A stretch of 64,000 nucleotides of DNA, from positions 2,192,501 through 2,256,500 of the forward strand of contig JAGUCH010000007.1 of assembly GCA_019096065.1 (NCBI GenBank). Direction: 5' to 3'. A model generated the notes under the pieces. That model made no database searches, was not told where the DNA came from, and saw nothing but the letters and a program-made list of their open reading frames with translations. The DNA comes from Paracyclopina nana. Taxonomy: Eukaryota > Arthropoda > Copepoda > Cyclopoida > Cyclopettidae. This document shows positions 61,075-64,000 of the stretch, piece by piece (the stretch's first letter is position 1; every line of letters starts with the position of its first letter). A program made the position numbers and the translations under genes.

Positions 61075-63261
61075 TTAGGCTTTAGCAGACATCTCACGAA
61101 ACTTCTTTTTTCTCACTTGTCTCTTGAACTTTGAAGGCTTTAAGCCATAATGTTCAAGCCTGGTATCACTGATGGCAAAGTCTGCATTGACCACATTCTT
61201 CTTGCTATTCTTCTTCTGGCCAACATTTTTCAGCACATTTACATTCACTGAGGCTTTTTGCAATTGTTTTTCTTTCTTCTTCTGTCTCCTCTTTTTTGAC
61301 TTGGATTCTCCATTTACTTGAGCGCCTTCAGTTGACTCATTCATTTTGTTTTGGGTCACTTCACTCGAGCTGTCCAGCCTTACCTTCTTGGCCTCACTAG
61401 TTTCAATGCCATTCGCCTTTTTCCTCCTTCTTTTCTTACTCTTGCTCGCTTTTTGCTCACGCTCAGCTTCCAATTCCTCTTCTGGATCCTCCTTGAACAG
61501 AGAGGGCAGTATTTTCTTTTTCAAATTGACATTTCCACCTTTCCTTTTGTACTCTAGCAAGTCTTTTTTCTCCTCTTCCTCTGATCGATATTGGCACGTT
61601 TTCTTCAGTGATGCCCATGCATTCAGCTCTCGGTCTGGAGCAGACAAAATCTCCTCAACTGACAAGCCAAGGTCATTGGCAGGCACTTTTCGGTACTTGA
61701 ACCGACAGGGAAGATCTCCTATGATGTCCTCATAATCAAGCCCATAATATTCGTCAATGTATTGCTCAAAGGTCCTATGCGCTTCTGGATCAAACAGAGG
61801 CTTGGAAGACTCTAACTTTTCAGCAAACTTTGATTTCTTTTTCTTTGACTTTTTCCTCCCCTTGGATGCCTCAATTAGTTCAGTTTGGAGCTGAGCTTTG
61901 GAGTCAGTTTCCTCGGCTATATTTTCTTCCTCGTCATCTGGCTCTGCTTCGTTTACCGCCTGCTCTTCAGGATCATATTCATCCCAGTTTTCAACTTCCA
62001 AGTCTGAATCTTCAAGGTCCGAGAAAACTGGCTTTTCTTCGTCTTCTGGTCCAATAGGTTCGTTGTCATACTGATCAAACAACTCATTCATTCTCTGATC
62101 ATATTTGTCCGGATCAAAGTCACCCTCCAGATCCTCGTCCTTGAATGCAAGCTCCTCGTTGCCGGTGATTTTTCGCAGCTTTTCAATTTTCTCCAGAATT
62201 TCCTTACGTTTGAGCGCTTTGAGCTGTTTGAGCTCTTCCTTTTTCACTTCTTTTTCACGCAGTTTTCGCTCTTTGATTTCAAGCCTTTTTTTCTTTCGAC
62301 TCTCATCTTTTCTCCGCATTGAATCCTGGATGGTTCTTGGATATCTCTTGATGAAGTCATCATCTGGCTCCTCAAATCGAAAGTTGTATTTATGCTCAAA
62401 CTCGGCTTGCTTTTCCAAAATCTTTTCGTCCTCATCCAAATCCTCTTCATCATTCAAATCATCATCACTGCTCCTATTGTCAATATAGCGTTTTTTCAAG
62501 ATGTAATCTCTGAGGAACTTTTCACCTTCATCCAAGTTTTTGTCATTCCAGAAGTCTTTGAGAGATGATAGCTCTTTTTCAGCCTCGGAATCCTTCAAAT
62601 GAGTTTTATGTCCTGCAAGCCAGGCCCGATAATCGGCCTCTTCTTTCTCAACCTGCTCCCTTGTCTTTTCCTTCTTGGACAGCAGCAATGCATCATTGTC
62701 ATCATCACTGTCCTCGTCATCTTTCGTTGCCTTTTTCAAGCTTGATTGAATTTCTTGCATTTCTTGCACATACGTTTTATCTTGAAGTTTCTCAGCCAAA
62801 CTTTCATCGGCTAACTCTTCGAATTCTCCTTCATTCTGCACAATGACTTCTCTCTCCAAATCACCCAAAGTCATTGGTTTCTCGCTCGATTTCTTGTCCA
62901 ATTTCACAGGTTGGATTTTGCTGAAAAACGCAGTTTTTGAGTCGTAGATTTTCGAGTCTTTGCGCTTCAAGTTGGCTAAGGTTTTGAAAAACTCTTTTTC
63001 GTGCTCTTCGGTCCATTCTTCTGCATTTTCGTCTTCCTCAGAGCTTGATTCAGAATCAGAGTCTGAACCGGAATCTTGGCTCAATTTGGCTTTGGCAGCC
63101 TTTTCACCATACTTTGCTTTCAGTTTTTGGTATTCCTCCTTTTCGCGATATTTGTTGAAGACGTCAGCAAACTTTTCATTCACTTTAAAGTCCCTACTTT
63201 CTCCTTCATCCTCCGAAGATGACGAAGAACCAGAATCAAGGAGCTTTTTTGACATTTTCAA
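61075..63261 (-). CDS. KRI1: Ribosome biogenesis protein KRI1
   Basis: An intronless 728-residue frame. It is strongly acidic/lysine-rich. Family blocks include FFKTLANLKRKDSKIYD, KFLRDYILKKRYIDNR, RYPRTIQDSMRRKDESRKKK and the KRI1 C-terminal domain (DYEDIIGDLPCRFKYRKVPA, then LSVEEILSAPDRELNAWASL). It ends with a basic nucleolar-type tail. In yeast Kri1 is needed for 40S assembly and binds the snR30/H/ACA-associated Krr1. Length fits animal orthologues (about 700). A second Met at 63255 is an equally good start. Confidence 0.93.
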   Translation of the reverse strand: MKMSKKLLDSGSSSSSEDEGESRDFKVNEKFADVFNKYREKEEYQKLKAKYGEKAAKAKLSQDSGSDSDSESSSEEDENAEEWTEEHEKEFFKTLANLKRKDSKIYDSKTAFFSKIQPVKLDKKSSEKPMTLGDLEREVIVQNEGEFEELADESLAEKLQDKTYVQEMQEIQSSLKKATKDDEDSDDDNDALLLSKKEKTREQVEKEEADYRAWLAGHKTHLKDSEAEKELSSLKDFWNDKNLDEGEKFLRDYILKKRYIDNRSSDDDLNDEEDLDEDEKILEKQAEFEHKYNFRFEEPDDDFIKRYPRTIQDSMRRKDESRKKKRLEIKERKLREKEVKKEELKQLKALKRKEILEKIEKLRKITGNEELAFKDEDLEGDFDPDKYDQRMNELFDQYDNEPIGPEDEEKPVFSDLEDSDLEVENWDEYDPEEQAVNEAEPDDEEENIAEETDSKAQLQTELIEASKGRKKSKKKKSKFAEKLESSKPLFDPEAHRTFEQYIDEYYGLDYEDIIGDLPCRFKYRKVPANDLGLSVEEILSAPDRELNAWASLKKTCQYRSEEEEKKDLLEYKRKGGNVNLKKKILPSLFKEDPEEELEAEREQKASKSKKRRRKKANGIETSEAKKVRLDSSSEVTQNKMNESTEGAQVNGESKSKKRRQKKKEKQLQKASVNVNVLKNVGQKKNSKKNVVNADFAISDTRLEHYGLKPSKFKRQVRKKKFREMSAKA

Positions 63262-63404
63262 GCTTTTCTAAAATCTTTACACATGTGCTTCTATTGCTTG
63301 TTTTTGTTTACGTTTAGACCTTGAGAGGATCGAAATTTAGGTCGATCCCAGCTAGACTCAAGTGGGCGCAACAGTTACCAAAAAAAGACAATTTTGAATG
63401 AAAA

Positions 63405-63720
63405 AAAATGATAGGACAAGTGGTAAAAATTGCTTCGAGTAAAATGATAGGAAAAGTGGTAAAAATTGTTTCGAGTAGTGGTCAGAAAAGATGTTTGAAA
63501 ATTGTACTGAAAACGTGTCCCAAGAAAGTAAAAAGGGAAAGTGGTAAAGAACATAATTAAGAAAAATTGGTTAGAAAAATCGTCACAGAAGTGGTCTGAA
63601 AATTGGCCTAAAAAGTACTCTATGAAAGTGGTCAGATAAAATTGGTATGAAAAGTGGCTGCGGTCACAGTCAGAAAAGTGTCAGAGTAAGTGATCATTAA
63701 AAGTAGTCAGAAAAAGGTGT
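63405..63720. repeat. Degenerate minisatellite upstream of KRI1
   Basis: Two 36-bp units (63405-63440 and 63441-63476) differ at only two positions. After them, to about 63720, come at least eight looser copies of an AAAAGTGGTCAGAAAA-like core. No gene was seen in 63262-64000. Confidence 0.7.
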
Positions 63721-64000
63721 CATCGCTACTATGTGTATTGTTATAACAATACATGCTCTCCTTTTCAAGCATCCTACTTGCTCTTAACTCCTATAGCCTT
63801 CGAAGGTTCGCCCCCGTTACATTTCAATCTAATCTGAAGAGTTCGTTTAAGAAACGCAAGTTCGCTACGCAAATTCGCGAATTTTAGTTGATACAACTTA
63901 GATTAAAATCTGTTTAAAGTGCAAGTCTCAGAGTGGATGCACAATTTTTTTATGCATTTGAAAAGCTGTTTAATACTACATCATTTTCTCCATTTCTTCC

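Overview
This is a eukaryotic, AT-rich, intron-bearing genomic window. The gene set points to an arthropod, most likely a pancrustacean: an RR-type cuticle protein, a DM4/DM12-type secreted protein, a Dop1R1-like dopamine receptor, a rotund/LIN-29-type zinc-finger factor and a BEL/Pao retrotransposon. Many introns are only 50-90 nt and genes are closely packed. I cannot fix the species or order from the sequence. All spliced models below were built by eye from GT-AG sites with continuous frame, and the coding lengths given are multiples of three.

Layout. 1-3502: non-coding, with a 145-nt hairpin. 3503-8563 (+): seven-finger C2H2 factor. 9548-10975 (-): LysM membrane protein. 11384-15316 (+): PHRF1. 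15317-18305: no gene seen. 18306-21665 (+): dopamine D1-type receptor. 21781-26259 (-): PRIMPOL, MOB3 and a small PPxY membrane protein in tandem. 26494-26931 (+): RR-1 cuticle gene that looks broken. 26948-27867 (-): MLX. 28420-30006 (+): orphan multi-pass membrane protein and a truncated second copy. 31450-33513 (+): NTAN1. 33569-49393 (-): a large receptor-channel gene (pentraxin-like, C-type lectin, LDLa and Cys-loop channel modules) that is split by a 12.5-kb BEL/Pao element (35506-48017). 49752-52441 (-): mitofusin. 53042-53741 (+): unrecognised helical protein. 54080-56198 (+): a DXD glycosyltransferase overlapped by a C2H2 protein. 56227-59347 (-): RAB3GAP1. 59715-60472 (+): DM4/DM12 protein. 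60581-60913 (-): small zinc-finger/coiled-coil protein. 61075-63261 (-): KRI1.

Most genes are unrelated housekeeping or signalling genes. Several are convergent with stops only 16-56 bp apart (cuticle/MLX, NTAN1/channel, zinc finger/RAB3GAP1), so 3' ends probably overlap.

The most unusual material is the retrotransposon and its target. Its two 370-bp LTRs look identical by eye and it has a perfect 5-bp target duplication, so it is very young. It sits inside the lectin exon of the chimeric channel gene. It carries a third 1,046-codon ORF with a cysteine/histidine-rich tail and a stretch resembling RNase D/WRN-type exonucleases. Throughout its length it is peppered with the palindrome CTTAAG (about 49 by my count, against about 3 expected by chance), mostly as GCTTAAGC or CCTTAAGG. 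I cannot explain this.
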